The notes: generated from the letters alone by a model not told the origin. A DNA stretch of 64,000 nt from Haliclona indistincta (GCA_964017065.1 OZ024789.1:3468657-3532656); one strand, 5' to 3'; numbered from the stretch's first letter, positions 1 through 11,490 are shown. Numbers and translations are program-made.

Positions 1-1333
1 GCAAAAAGAGAACTGCCATTTGTAGCCCAGCCAACTATAGCTATCACCAGTCCCATCATTATTCCTCTCATTCTGTTTGGAGTCTGAGCCATAGTAAACT
101 CAAACGCAAAAACCATTGTCACTGCTCCACCTATTCCATTCAGAACTTTAATCACCAGCATCCAGTACAGTGATACTTCAGGAGTATCAGGCATTGTGAT
201 GTTGTACGATGATTGTTCAGAAATTATTTTTACTCCAGTCACTGTTGTATATACTACTGTGCTAGCCAACCACAAGATCAGACCTGCTCCTGTCATCTTC
301 AACAAGCTTGGAATGTGCTTACGAGCTAAAGGATACACAATGAAGCGGTAGACTGGAATCAAAAGAAATGTATAGCCAAGCAGATAACAATATGTTCTTC
401 TTTACTAGACACACACTTGACAGTGTGTTTGTTAACTGACAACTGACTGAGTCCCAACTCACATAAGAAAGCTACTCCAAAACCTGACAATATTACTGGT
501 ATGAGACGGAATATTGTCTTGACATCCTCCACCTCTTCTTCTGTGAATGGTCCTCCAAACTTGTGCTTCCCAAAGTCAAGACGTGAAGGGTGTTCCTCAT
601 CAATGTATGTCAATGCACTGCGAAGTCGAGGGCACTTGTTCTTTCGAGCATAGTTGAGCACTTGAAAGATCAGCTTGATGGGATTGCCAGTTTTGTTGTT
701 AGTGTCTAGCCACTTGTGGTACAGGCAGTCCATTATCAGAACAGCTGAGAAACATAGAGTGGCTAAAGTGAGGAAGATTATTGAAAAAACATTAACATTC
801 AAGTAGTGAAGCAGGTTTGTGAATGAAATACACTCAAGCACATCATCAAATAGAACTGCGGTATTATATCCCCAACAGAACCACTGAACTACAGCACTGA
901 GCTGCTCAGCTGATGGTCCTATCATTTGGTCAAGAGCGAATGGTAGCATGATAGTATAGAAGTTGCCAAATCCAATTGTACCACTTGACAAAAACACAAT
1001 TTGCATTATCAGCACTAGTACTGGAATTGGAGTAAATTCAAATTGCAACATCACGAAAGTAACTTGTGTTGTTAGAATAGTTACTGCAGACAAGATCAGT
1101 CCAACAACAATAGCTCGATATCGTCCAAGCCATGACTCAGCTACCCAGCCTGTCACAGGTAGCAATACCCAGAAAGCTACATGTAAGTTGTCCAATACCA
1201 ACTTGAGGTTATGATCAGAAATAATGAGAGATTGTGTTGAAATTAATAGCCAGTGTACTGCATACAGTAGACCACTCATGAGCAACACTAAGACAGTGCC
1301 TCGAGACAAAAACTGGCAGGAGCATCTAGCCAT
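1..1333 (-). pseudogene. POT/PTR2-family transporter, frameshifted, C-terminus off the left edge
   Basis: The ATG at 1333 opens a protein starting MARCSCQFLSRG. It carries the first POT signature (GWVAESWLGRYRAI), the conserved cytosolic loop and the FGGPFTEEEVEDVKT motif. The frame breaks at about 371-374: compared with the sister gene at 36244-37746 there is a 2-base TA insertion, so the sister's CLATFLLIPVYRF becomes CLAIHFF and a stop. Homology continues in another frame to base 1, which still encodes the AQTPNRMRG region. The last ~70 residues lie outside the window. Whether this is a real pseudogene or an assembly error cannot be told from one sequence. Its 5' flank (1334-1986) is duplicated at 42011-42669. 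Confidence 0.85.
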
Positions 1334-1986
1334 AGTTGCAGAATAACAAATAATGAATGCATCATTGTGTTGCTACTGTACAATATTACTTGCACTTCCT
1401 TGGTACTGTGGTTTGTACAAAATAAACCGTTACTTACTCAAATTGCTATTGCTACAAACCGCAATCATAAGCCCAGTTTATGCACCCAGAGAGGGAATAA
1501 ATAATGCTAGGAATGAAAATAATTTATTATACCCAGTGTTTAAATCCAAACCATGTATGCCTATAGCTAGTACATAAACAAACTGCGTTGATACCAAATA
1601 CATCAAAATATTTTAAGTTTTTATAAGTTAAACTCTTTCATATCAGATGATTTCCTGTATACTGGCTATATTCATGATATGGAAGTTACTTGGTTGTATA
1701 AGTTGAAAAGTGTGTTCGGTTTACTTTGTACACAGCCAGTACATCAAATCAAAGACCAAGGTGTGCCCTTAAAATAACTGTATTAGTTGGTAAACTTGTA
1801 CTGATACAAGAACTGCAGTAAACGTTTCACTTTCAAACTTCATTCACTTCAGTGTCATATTATAATACAGCATTAAAATATTTATTATTATGAGAGATTA
1901 TTATCATTGCTGCTCGGCAACGATATGTAGGGATGATTAATATGATGTTGTGTTATGGAGCAGTCACCATCTACTGTATAAAGAAA
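1334..1986. repeat. Duplicated spacer, copy A (sister 42011-42669)
   Basis: This spacer between a transporter start and an upstream C-terminal fragment is nearly identical to 42011-42669. Both include the same small hairpin near the fragment (about 1903-1940, ATCATTGC...GGCAACGAT followed by ATGTAGGGATGA). Together with the flanking genes it defines a segmental duplication (about 1-2280 against 40442-42905). Confidence 0.8.
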
Positions 1987-2280
1987 CTATTTGCTATGCA
2001 ATCTCTCAGCAGCTTCTCTCATGTACTCCTCCTCCTGGTCAAAGTATCTCTCGTAATGTTCCTCTACTATGGCCTGTATGTTGACGTGCCTCTCCCTCTC
2101 TCTCAGCTTGTATCGCTTGGCAATAATAACGAATATTATCAGCGTCAGCATTGCCAATGGAGTCGGCACTAGGTAGAAGTAGAATCTGAATATTTTAGAG
2201 ACTTTGAACAGATCGAATATTTTAGCAAAAAGAGAACTGCCACTTGTAGCCCAGCCACCCATAGTTATCACCAGTCCCAT
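1987..2280 (-). pseudogene. C-terminal fragment of POT transporter
   Basis: About 95 codons of a transporter C-terminus are open here, from the MGLVITMGGW membrane segment through KRYKLRERERHVNIQ to EEEYMREAAERLHSK and a stop. The upstream part is missing: coding homology stops at about 2280, where foldback-element sequence begins (GGGATCTATGGTCTG). The few residues MLTDHRS that the open frame adds upstream come from the element. A sister fragment sits at 42670-42905. Confidence 0.85.
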
Positions 2281-4005
2281 CAGGGATCTATGGTCTGTTA
2301 GCAAGTCAATCGTGTTATCATTCCATGCTTGTTCCTTGTTAGATTACATTGTGGACCAGTGGTAGATTTCACAACCCTACATCCTTTTGATTTCGATAGA
2401 AATCTTTTTTATTTTCTTGTTTGTGTCCTTTTTTCATTTTCAGTGAAGTGCAGTTCAATATCATGCATGTACTGAGTCATCTTTGTCATGGTTTCCACCA
2501 TTGGTTTAGTTTTCCAGTTGCTGATGGCTTTTCTTTATTATTAACAATTTTAAACTTGTAGCTAAAAATATTTGTTAAGTGGTACACACCAGCTCGCCTA
2601 CGCATTCATGCATGCATGCAGTGCATACGAGCCCCGCCCACACTTATTTGTAGACCTGTACGCCGGTTATAATTATCTGGCAAGCGCAGAATGGCGATCC
2701 TACACCAGCTTGCCGTTATTCGAAGACTCCAGACAAATATGTGTTCTCCATGATCCATACGGCATGGCGATACTCAAGCTAGTGCTTGGTCACGTGCGCT
2801 AGCCACTGCTTGGTCACGTGCGTGTTGCGCAATCTCAATAATGGCGTCTAACACTTAGCTGACAATGGATCACGATCGAGAACTCGCGGAATTTAGATCG
2901 CCGTTTCGCTAAAAACAATGTTCAAAAGGCACCTGCCAGGAGAATTTCACGAATGTTCGTGGATGTTTTGGTCTCGGCACTGCTCGCGTAAAGGCGCTAG
3001 GCGAGTGGAAGGAAGGAAGGAAGGAAGGAAGGAAGGAAGGAAGGAAGGAAGGAAGGAAGGAAGGAAGGAAGGAAGGAAGGAAGGAAGGAAGGAAGGAAGG
3101 AAGGAAGGAAGGAAGGAAGGAAGGAAGGAAGGAAGGAAGGAAGGAAGGAAGGAAGGAAGGAAGGAAGGAAGGAAGGAAGGAAGGAAGGAAGGAAGGAAGG
3201 AAGGAAGGAAGGAAGGAAGGAAGGAAGGAAGGAAGGAAGGAAGGAAGGAAGGAAGGAAGGAAGGAAGGAAGGAAGGAAGGAAGGAAGGAAGGAAGGAAGG
3301 AAGGAAGGAAGGAAGGAAGGAAGGAAGGAAGGAAGGAAGGAAGGAAGGAAGGAAGGAAGGAAGGAAGGAAGGAAGGAAGGAAGGAAGGAAGGAAGGAAGG
3401 AAGGAAGGAAGGAAGGAAGGAAGGAAGGAAGGAAGGAAGGAAGGAAGGAAGGAAGGAAGGAAGGAAGGAAGGAAGGAAGGAAGGAAGGAAGGAAGGAAGG
3501 AAGGAAGGAAGGAAGGAAGGAAGGAAGGAAGGAAGGAAGGAAGGAAGGAAGGAAGGAAGGAAGGAAGGAAGGAAGGAAGGAAGGAAGGAAGGAAGGAAGG
3601 AAGGAAGGAAGGAAGGAAGGAAGGAAGGAAGGAAGGAAGGAAGGAAGGAAGGAAGGAAGGAAGGAAGGAAGGAAGGAAGGAAGGAAGGAAGGAAGGAAGG
3701 AAGGAAGGAAGGAAGGAAGGAAGGAAGGAAGGAAGGAAGGAAGGAAGGAAGGAAGGAAGGAAGGAAGGAAGGAAGGAAGGAAGGAAGGAAGGAAGGAAGG
3801 AAGGAAGGAAAGAAAGAAAGAAAGAAGAAAACGAAGATGACGAAACTCGATTTTCACCGTTTCCAGGTTCGTCACTTTAGCAACCATTTCGAGCAATCTC
3901 CTTGCTACTGTAAGATGGGGCAACGCCAGAGAGCAGATCTAAGTGTCTTTGGACGTATAAAATTCATCACCAGGCGAAATATCAGCGTTTGAACGCTAAT
4001 ACATT
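2281..4005. mobile_element. Composite foldback-type element, copy 1 (reverse orientation)
   Basis: Three pieces of the window share this sequence: here, 43228-44381 (inverted relative to this copy) and 59241-60750. Shared landmarks are one arm of the GATGTAGGGATCTATGGTCTG foldback (2281-2390), a block containing GATTTCGATAGAAATC, a GCATGCATG/GGGCGGGGC block, a GTGACCAAGCAC block, and the GCGTAAAGGCGCTAGGCGAG junction next to a purine repeat. The end near 4000 reads GCGTTTGAACGCTAATAC. No transposase is visible, so it is non-autonomous. Only one foldback arm is present, consistent with truncation or deletion at the transporter-fragment boundary. Confidence 0.7.
3006..3830. repeat. (GGAA)n tetranucleotide array, about 200 units
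   Basis: About 800 bp are an essentially perfect GGAA repeat that decays to GAAA units at 3809-3830. The equivalent place in the related element at 43435-43460 has only a few TTC/TTTC units, so the expansion is specific to this copy. Open frames across it (KEGR or LPSF repeats) are artefacts of the repeat. Confidence 0.98.
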
Positions 4006-5920
4006 GTATGTAGCCGCCATCTTGTTTTCTCGTTCAACCCTACATAGGGAGACACTACCGTGTCTCCCTAATATAGTAACATGTCTAAGATCGTATGGGT
4101 GAGGCTTTACTGTATTCATAACTAATTAAAATTTACAAGTATTAATTATTTTTTGCGTTTTCGAGCAAATCTGCAAAAAAATGTACCCGCAAAAATACTT
4201 TAAGGTACGCAAGATCTTCGTAAACCACTGTATACTGCAGTCATTTGAATATTGTGATGTCTCTAACTTCATGCAAACTGAAATGTGGAGATTAATTTTG
4301 CTACAACTACAGTAGAGAATGTGATGTTGAGCTGTGACAACTCAGTAGACTTTCCAATAAAATGCTTTTAACGTCATTTAGCATGTTTCGCATTACAACG
4401 ATTTGAGAAACAGCACTTTTTAAAATTGGCTGCTACTTTCTTGCACTCTGGTATAAAGACATGGTGGAGGTAACACGGAATGGTAACACGGCTAATAGAT
4501 CATGCATCGATACATCAGTGACTGCTTTGCTGTGTTGCAGGCTGCTGACTGAGAGTCCGCATTAAGTCAATAATTTTTGCACACTCATCAGCCAGTCTTG
4601 CTTAACTAGTTAAGTCACATGATCCAAAGTCATCAGTACCGTTTTCAAGTTAATTTACCAAAGACTCAATTAATGATTTGTATACTGTAGAGACAACATT
4701 AGAAGAGTTCGTCCTTATTGTTCTGGCGAGCAACAAAGAAGAGGTTGCTCAGCTGATTTCAAGGCTGTAACTCGATGTATTTTAGGGAACTACTCTCAAG
4801 CACTGCCTGCTGAATATCAGGTGAGTACTCTATGCATTGAGATTAACAAGAAACAATGAAAGTATGTGTGTATTGCATGTGTGTTTCTGTTTATGGTGTT
4901 TTGTGTCTGTCTCCTTGTGAGGCTGCCACAGGCTCTACAATGTGTAATTTAACACTTTGTGCTTCTAGTTAAAAATCACAGTTTATGTGGCTTTTTGTGT
5001 AATAGGAAAAATTTGTAGAGGGATACAGGTAATACGGTATAATGCAACATACAATAATTAGAAGTGAAATCTACTATACATTATACTACAGCTCAATATA
5101 ATTCTAGAATCTGATTGGTCAGTTGGAGGAAAATAAATCATGTATTCTTCTGCGAGAACTCAATTATTTTTGTCGGGAAGTTGATGGCATGAGTTTCTTT
5201 TATATGCATTCAATCTACTGTCTTAAGTTCAGATTAATAGCACAGGTACTAGCTTTCGTAGTTGCTGGGTGTTGTGTTCGCTTCTTGGCATGGGCAGAGC
5301 AGCGTCTCTAGGCCCGGGTACTTGGCTGCGATTGACTTGTTGTGCATAAAAACGTAAGAAAGATCTGAGAAAGATAGTAACTTACCACGTTTTGCTATGT
5401 TGACAGCTTAAAGCTAGCCTGATAAACGCACACAGCACGTAAAAAGATTATGTGACTCTAGTAACTATCATTCTAACTGTTCGTTGGAGTCCAAGGTCGG
5501 CCATTGCCACGTTTTATGCAAAGCTGTGTTTGTGGGTGTGGCAGCCGGGTCACAGCACGTGTTTTCGGGCAAGAAGAAATGCTCATGCTGCAGGAACTTG
5601 TCACTTTGGGACCATTGTTTTTCAAAAAAAATAATGTCTGTTTCGGTTTATTGTTGTCATGTAGCTGTAGCAAAAATACCTTAGACGACAAATCATCAGC
5701 AACTATGTTATTTAGAGCGCCTTGTCAACCGAAATAGATGCCCTAGCGCTACGCGCTTGGGACGTCTATACACCGGTTCCCGCGGCACTATAAATTCCGT
5801 AGTTGCCTCGATCTATATAACCTATATTTAAACACATCATGGTCTCATTAAGACTGATGCTACACAGCTGAAAAAAAACCTGACAAAATGAATAAATCAT
5901 TAGGAATTAATTTTGTACAT
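4006..5920. other. Gene-poor interval
   Basis: I find no supported gene in this 1.9 kb. It has a short perfect hairpin at about 4046-4070 (AGGGAGACAC...GTGTCTCCCT). A stretch around 5440-5830 is richer in GC and may be an unrecognised repeat. Short open frames here resemble no family I know. Confidence 0.5.
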
Positions 5921-5928
5921 GTCAGCAG

Positions 5929-6246
5929 TAGTGATGCACCGATACAAGATATTTGAAACCGATACCGATAACTAGTTTCCAAAGACAAAAATGGTAGTTA
6001 TCATAACCGATACCGATACAAATCCATGCTTATTAACTTATCCAACAAGGTATGACTTTGAGTAAACAAGTAGTCGAATCATGAGAAATAACATCACTTG
6101 TATTGCTAAAAAATATTTACTATACCAAAAGACAAATAGTGTAAACATTCAGTGAGGAAAGGGCTCTAAGAACCGATACCGATATTAACGATACTGTCAA
6201 AATTTCACCGATACCGATTTGTGGTATCTGTATCGGTGCATCACTA
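5929..6246. mobile_element. hAT-type MITE with 8-bp target-site duplication
   Basis: This 318-bp element has terminal inverted repeats TAGTGATGCACCGATAC and GTATCGGTGCATCACTA. It is flanked by exact 8-bp direct repeats GTCAGCAG at 5921-5928 and 6247-6254, as expected for the hAT superfamily. The inside carries many diverged CCGATACCGATA subrepeats and no coding capacity. It inserted into the last codons of the transporter gene at 6244-7770; the left flank (TTTTGTACAT) is the displaced MYKN end of that gene. Confidence 0.93.
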
Positions 6247-7770
6247 GTCAGCAGCTTCTCTCATGTAGTCCTCTTCCTGGTCAAAGTATCTCTCATAATG
6301 TTCCTCCACGATAGCCTGTATGTTGACGTGCCTCTCCCTCTCTCTCAGCTTGTATCGCTTGGCAACAATGACAAATATTATCATCATCATTATTGCCAGT
6401 GGAGGTAGCACTAGACTACTGTACAATGTATAGTTTTTAGTAGATATTTTGAATATGTCCACTATGTGTTGTAACAGAAAGCTGCCGTTTATAGTCCAGC
6501 CAGCAATAGTTATCACCAGTCCCATCATTATTCCTCTCATTCTGTTTGGAGTCTGGGCCATAGTAAACTCAATTCCATACATTAATGTCACTGTTACACC
6601 TATTCCATTCAAGAGTTCTATGACTGGCATCCAGTATATCGGTACTTGAGGAGTGTCTGATATTGTAGCATTCTGTGAGAAAAATGCATTTGCAGTGACA
6701 ACTGTATTTATCACTGTGCTAACCAAACACAAGATCAGACCTGCTCCTATCATCTTTATCAAGCCTGGCATATGCTTACGAGCTAAAGGATACACAATGA
6801 AGCGGTAGACTGGAATCATGACAAAGATAGTAATGCTGTTATTGGAATCTAGCAGACTAGAAACACACTTGATTGTGTGATTAGCAACTGAAGTTTGCCT
6901 GGGTCCGATATCGCTTAAGAAAATTACTCCAAAAGTTGACAATAAAGGTGGCGTTAAAGTAAGTATAGTCTTGACATCCTCCACCTCTTCTTCTGTGAAT
7001 GGTCCTCCAAACTTGTGCTTCCCAAAGTCAAGACGTGAAGGGTGTTCCTCATCAATGTATGTCAATGCGCTGCGAAGTCGAGGGCACTTGTTCTTTCGAG
7101 CATAGTTGAGCACTTGAAAGATCAGCTTGATGGGATTGCCAGTTTTGTTGTTAGTGTCTAGCCACTTGTGGTACAGGCAGTCCATTATCAGAACAGCTGA
7201 CAAACATAGAGTGCCTAAAGTGAGGAACATCACTGGAAGAATGTCCAGGTATTGGAGCTGATTTGGAATTGGAACACACTGTAGTATGTGTACTAAAAGA
7301 ATTGCAATGTAATATCCCCAACAGTACCAGTGTACTGCAGCACTGAGCTGCTCAGCTGATGCTCCTATCATTTGGTCAAGAGCAAATGGTAGCATAATAG
7401 TATAGAAGCTTCCAAAGCCAAAAATACCTAATAGCATGCCTATTACAAGCAGTGTAAATACTGGAATCGGAGTCCAGTCAAATTGCAGCATTACAAAAGC
7501 AGCTTGTAGTGTTAGAATGGTTACCAAAGACAAGACCAGTCCAACAGCAATAGCTCGATATCGTCCAAGCCATGACTCAGCTACCCAGCCTGTCACAGGT
7601 AGCAATACATATAATGCGATGAGTATATCTTTTCCAGCAATCTTTAAGTTGTCAGGAAGACTGACAACAATAGCAGTATGCTCAAATTGTTGTACTGCAT
7701 ACAGTAGACCACTCATGAGCAACACCAAGGTAGTGCCTCGAGATAAAAATTGGCAGCAGTGCCTAGCCAT
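6244..7770 (-). CDS. POT/PTR2-family 12-TM transporter, stop codon supplied by a MITE
   Basis: This intact 508-residue, intronless gene serves as the reference for the array. Its N-terminus is Cys-rich (MARHCC, possible S-acylation). Predicted TM1 is at 13-33. The POT signature GWVAESWLGRYRAI (61-74) lies between TM2 and TM3. A cytosolic loop (198-268) contains KWLDTNNKTGNP and FGGPFTEEEVEDVKT, and the second signature EFTMAQTPNRMRGI is at 401-414. Twelve hydrophobic segments end near 470, followed by a charged cytosolic tail. The E-x-x-E-R proton-coupling motif usual in TM1 of POT peptide transporters is absent, so substrate and coupling are unknown. N-glycosylation sequons lie in the outer-face loops (NHT 297, NNS 310). 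The tail ends REAAD, and the following TAG is the first three bases of the inserted MITE; sisters continue with MYKN. Confidence 0.93.
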   Translation of the reverse strand: MARHCCQFLSRGTTLVLLMSGLLYAVQQFEHTAIVVSLPDNLKIAGKDILIALYVLLPVTGWVAESWLGRYRAIAVGLVLSLVTILTLQAAFVMLQFDWTPIPVFTLLVIGMLLGIFGFGSFYTIMLPFALDQMIGASAEQLSAAVHWYCWGYYIAILLVHILQCVPIPNQLQYLDILPVMFLTLGTLCLSAVLIMDCLYHKWLDTNNKTGNPIKLIFQVLNYARKNKCPRLRSALTYIDEEHPSRLDFGKHKFGGPFTEEEVEDVKTILTLTPPLLSTFGVIFLSDIGPRQTSVANHTIKCVSSLLDSNNSITIFVMIPVYRFIVYPLARKHMPGLIKMIGAGLILCLVSTVINTVVTANAFFSQNATISDTPQVPIYWMPVIELLNGIGVTVTLMYGIEFTMAQTPNRMRGIMMGLVITIAGWTINGSFLLQHIVDIFKISTKNYTLYSSLVLPPLAIMMMIIFVIVAKRYKLRERERHVNIQAIVEEHYERYFDQEEDYMREAAD

Positions 7771-8603
7771 GGCTAGCTAGCTCTTAAATGATAAACACTG
7801 CCTTGCAAGAAGTTATTGTTCTATTTTGGTGTCTGAAGCACGTCAAATCATGTATTTTAGGCCGATTTTAGGCTATCTAAACTGAATTTTGCTTACAAAC
7901 TCGTGTAAGTTAATCCATTTTGGGAAGATGACAAACAACTACTGTGTACTACAAGTACACATCAGTACAATCTGTTACAGAGGCCTTGGAAGATAGTGAT
8001 AGACAAGTAATATCACACTTATAAAACCATTTATTACTACAAGTGCACCACATAAGCCGCACTAGAAGCATTGCTGCAATGTATGGGTAGAAACTCCCAA
8101 GATTTTATACTCATGAATATTAACGAGTAACATTTTCCAACGCTTGGCGTGCCATCAACACACTCCACTGCTCACCATTTGTTGCTATGCCACTGTGTTA
8201 CTAAAACTTGCATTGCCATTGTTTCTTCTGATTTCCCAAAACTGCACTTAATGTATGTGTAAGAACTATCTGCGTCATTACATCCACTAGCTACAAAATA
8301 CCAGTTCAGTACTCCAGAGTGCAAAGCTCTGCCTGATAGGAACGCGTGATTGTTGAGAACTACAGCGAAGTATTTTTATGCGCTGACAATGTGCAGTAGA
8401 GGTGATTTTCAGAGAGTATTTTATTATTAAAATGCTTAAGCTTGACATTCACTGGGTAGTCATTGATTGATAGAGTGTATCACTGGTTCGTGTTATTCTA
8501 TGTTAACAAACAAATCTTGATAATTTTTAAATGTGTTCTTACATCAGCAACTTTATCTAAGAAACTTTTTCAGTGTTATCAGTGCAAGACATAATAATTA
8601 TTA
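7771..8603. repeat. Spacer 'U', copy 1 (5' flank of type-1 transporters)
   Basis: This block recurs at 13042-13814, 16345-17198 and 21010-21898, always between the ATG of a type-1 transporter and the stop of the next gene upstream. A shared segment next to the ATG (ATGATAAACACTGC, then CACGTCAAATCATGTATTTTAGG) probably contains the promoter and 5' UTR; that is inferred from position only. No gene is visible inside. Confidence 0.8.
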
Positions 8604-8952
8604 TTAGTTTTTGTACATGTCAGCAGCTTCTCTCATGTACTCCTCCTCCTGGTCAAAGTATCTCTCGTAATGTTCCTCCACTATGGCCTGTATGTTGACA
8701 TGCCTCTCCCTCTCTCTCAGTTTGTATCGTTTGGCAACAATAACAAATATCATCATCATCATTATTGCCAGTGGAGGTAGCACTAGGCTACTGTACAATG
8801 TATAGTTTTGAGTAGATATTTTGAATATGCACATTATGCGATTTAAGTGTTTGCTGTTAAACCTATCCCATTCAAGAACTCAATCACTAGCATCCAGTAC
8901 AGCGATACTTGAATGTACTTAGTGTTATGCGAAAAATAGCCAGTCATAATCA
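8604..8952 (-). pseudogene. C-terminal fragment of type-2 POT transporter with internal deletion
   Basis: Codons from FKISTQNYTLYSSLVLPP to EEEYMREAADMYKN and a stop are open (8604 to about 8828). Upstream, 8835-8952 still matches the TM9-TM10 coding region of the type-2 genes (compare 17560-17660), but the segment encoding AQTPNRMRG is deleted and the frame is lost. At about 8953 homology switches abruptly to spacer D. It is a decayed remnant left by a recombination event. Confidence 0.85.
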
Positions 8953-9507
8953 CTTTTTCCTGTACTACAATTTTTTGTGACTACCTGTGTTGTATACACA
9001 TTGTCCGTCTTTGTGGAACATGTCAATGATGCCCATCTTTTTGTTTTGTTAATCAAAAATAAAGATGCTTTGATAGGTTTCACTGATATAAATGGATATC
9101 TTAAAGATGCTTCGAGAGGTTTCACTGGTATAAACGGATATCTTAAAGCCATTACTGAATATATACTTAGCCTTACCTTGTGTCATGATGCTTCTTTGTT
9201 AAACATAAACAAACACTCAATTTGGCAATAACCTGACAAACTTGATTTTCTTCAAGGGAAGTAAGACACTTGTAACTGTCAAGTGGTAGACGAAAATTGT
9301 CTTCAACCTGGATAATGTTCCACACATCGTATCATGACTTGTATAGTACAGTGTTATAATTTCAAAGATTGTCACAAATGCATGACTTTGACACAAAAAT
9401 GAATTAGAAGCTAATGCTAACAATTTTTGCAATTTTTTTAAACAATTTTTTCTGAAAACAAAGCACACTTCACAGTAACTGTCTGATAAACTTTGCTACT
9501 GCATGGT
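8953..9507. repeat. Spacer 'D', copy 1, with 42-bp internal tandem repeats
   Basis: This block recurs at about 10889-11490, 18880-19458, 24300-24893 and 26465-27024. Landmarks are TTTTTGTGACTACCCGTG, TTGTCCGTCTTTGTGGAACATGTC, and two or three ~42-bp repeats of the type AAAGATGCTTCGAGAGG followed by TTTCACTGATATAAATGG and ATATCTT. It lies directly 3' of genes ending in FNAYNYS. No gene is visible. Confidence 0.8.
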
Positions 9508-10888
9508 TCACGAATAGTTGTAAGCATTAAACATGTCAGCTGCTTCTCTCATGTACTCCTCCTCCTGGTCAAAGTATCTCTCGTAGTGTTCCTCCACTAT
9601 GGCCTGTATGTTGACGTGCCTCTCCCTCTCTCTCAACTTGTATCGCTTGGAAACAATCACAAATATTATCATCATCATTATTGCCAGTGGAGGTAGCACT
9701 AGACTACTGTACAATGTATAGTTTTGAGTAGATACTTTGAATATGCCCACTATGTGCATTAAGAGTTTGCTGTCGTTTGTAGTCCAGCCCATCATAGCTA
9801 TCACCAGTCCCATCATTATTCCTCTCATTCTGTTTGGATAGTAAACTCAATTCCGTACATTAATGTCACTGTTACACCTATTCCATTCAAGAGTTCTATG
9901 ACTGGTATCCAGTATATCGGTACTTGAAGAGAGTCTGATATCGTAGTATTCTGTGAGAAAAATGCATTTGCAGTGACAGCTGTATTTATCACTGTGCTAA
10001 CCAAACACACGATCAGACCTGCTCCTATCATCTTTTTCAAGCCTGGCATATGCTTATGAGCTAAAGGATACACAATGAAGCGGTAGACTGGAATCATGAC
10101 AAAGATAGTAATGCTCTTATTACAATATCATTGACTAGAAAAACACTTGACCGTGTGATTAGCAAGTGGAGTTTGCCTGGGTCCAATATCGCTTAAGAAA
10201 ATTACTCCAATAGCTGAGAATAAAGGTGGCATTAAACTAAATATAGTCTTGACATCCTCTACCTCTTCTTCTGTGAATGGTCCTCCAAACTTGTGCTTCC
10301 CAAAGTCAAGACGTGAAGGATGTTCCTCATCAATGTATGTCAATGCACTGCGAAGTCGAGGGTACTTGTTCTTTCGAGCATAGTTGAGCACTTGAAAGAT
10401 CAGCTTGATGGGATTGCCAGTTTTGTTGTTAGTGTCTAGCCACTTGTGGTACAGGCAGTCCATTATCAGAACAACTGACAAACACAGAGTGGCTAAAGTG
10501 AGGAAGATCACTGGAAGAATGTCCAGGTATTGGAGCTGGTCTGGGATTGGAACACACTGAAGAACATGTTTCAAGAATAGTGAGACGTCAAACTCCCAAC
10601 AGTACCATTGTACTGCAGCGCTGATATCTTCAGCTGATGCTCCTATCATTTGGTCAAGAGCAAATGGTAGCATAATACTATAGAAGCTTCCTAAGCCAAG
10701 AGTACCAATCACCAAACCAGCAACAATCAGAATAAATACTGGAATTGGAGTCAAGTCAAGTTGTAGCATTACGAAAGCAGCTTGCAGTGTTAGAGTTGTT
10801 GCTAAAGACAAGACCAGTCCAACAGCAATAGCTCGATATCGTCCAAGCCATGACTCAGCTACCCAGCCTGTCACAGGTAGCAATACCC
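9508..10888 (-). pseudogene. POT transporter pseudogene: N-truncated, nonsense and frameshift
   Basis: Three lesions are visible. The N-terminus is missing: coding homology begins at WVLLPVTGW in TM2 (about 10888) and is fused directly to spacer D. An in-frame TGA at about 10127 replaces the arginine codon AGA of the relative at 14430 (SQRYC). A 10-base deletion at about 9835 removes part of the AQTPNRMRG signature and shifts the frame. The first half resembles type-2 genes (GLVIGTLGLGSFYSIMLP, ASAEDISAAVQ), while the second half and the FNAYNYS end are type 1, so it was a chimera before or during decay. Confidence 0.9.
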
Positions 10889-11490
10889 ATTTTTGTGACT
10901 ACCCGTGGTTGTATACACATTGTCCGTCTTTTTTGGAGCACGTCGATGATGCCCATCTTCATGTTTTGTTCATCCAAAATCGAACAAAAATAAAGATGCT
11001 TCGAGAGGTTTCACTGATCTTAGAGAGGTTTGGATATCTTAAAGACGCTTTGATAGGTTTCACTGATAAAATTGGATATCTTAAAGATGCTTCGAGGGGT
11101 TTCACTGATATGAATGGATATCTCAAAGCCATTATTAAACATACACTTAGCCTTGTCTTGTGTTATGACGCTTCTTTGTTTGGTATGCATAAACAAACAC
11201 TCAATTTGGCAACACCTGACAAACTTTGATTTTTTCTTCAAGGGAATTAACACACTTGTACACATGTAACTATCAGTTGTAGCCAAAAAATTGTCTTCAA
11301 CCCGGATAATATTCCACAGTCCACACATCATGTCATGACTTGTACAGTACAGTGTTGTAATTTCAAGGATTGACGCAAATGCATGACTTTGAAACAAAAA
11401 TGGAATTATATGCTAACACTATGCCCATAACAATTTTTCTGAAAACAAAGCACACTTCATAGTAACTGTCCGATAAACTTTGCTACTGGT
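10889..11490. repeat. Spacer 'D', copy 2
   Basis: This matches 8953-9507 and carries three or four of the ~42-bp GATATCTTAAAGATGCTT units. It joins the truncated TM2 coding sequence at about 10888. No gene is seen. Confidence 0.8.

Noticed and set aside
2918..3923. Long open frames of KEGR or LPSF repeats
   Set aside because: They are translations of the GGAA tetranucleotide array on both strands, with no other coding signal.
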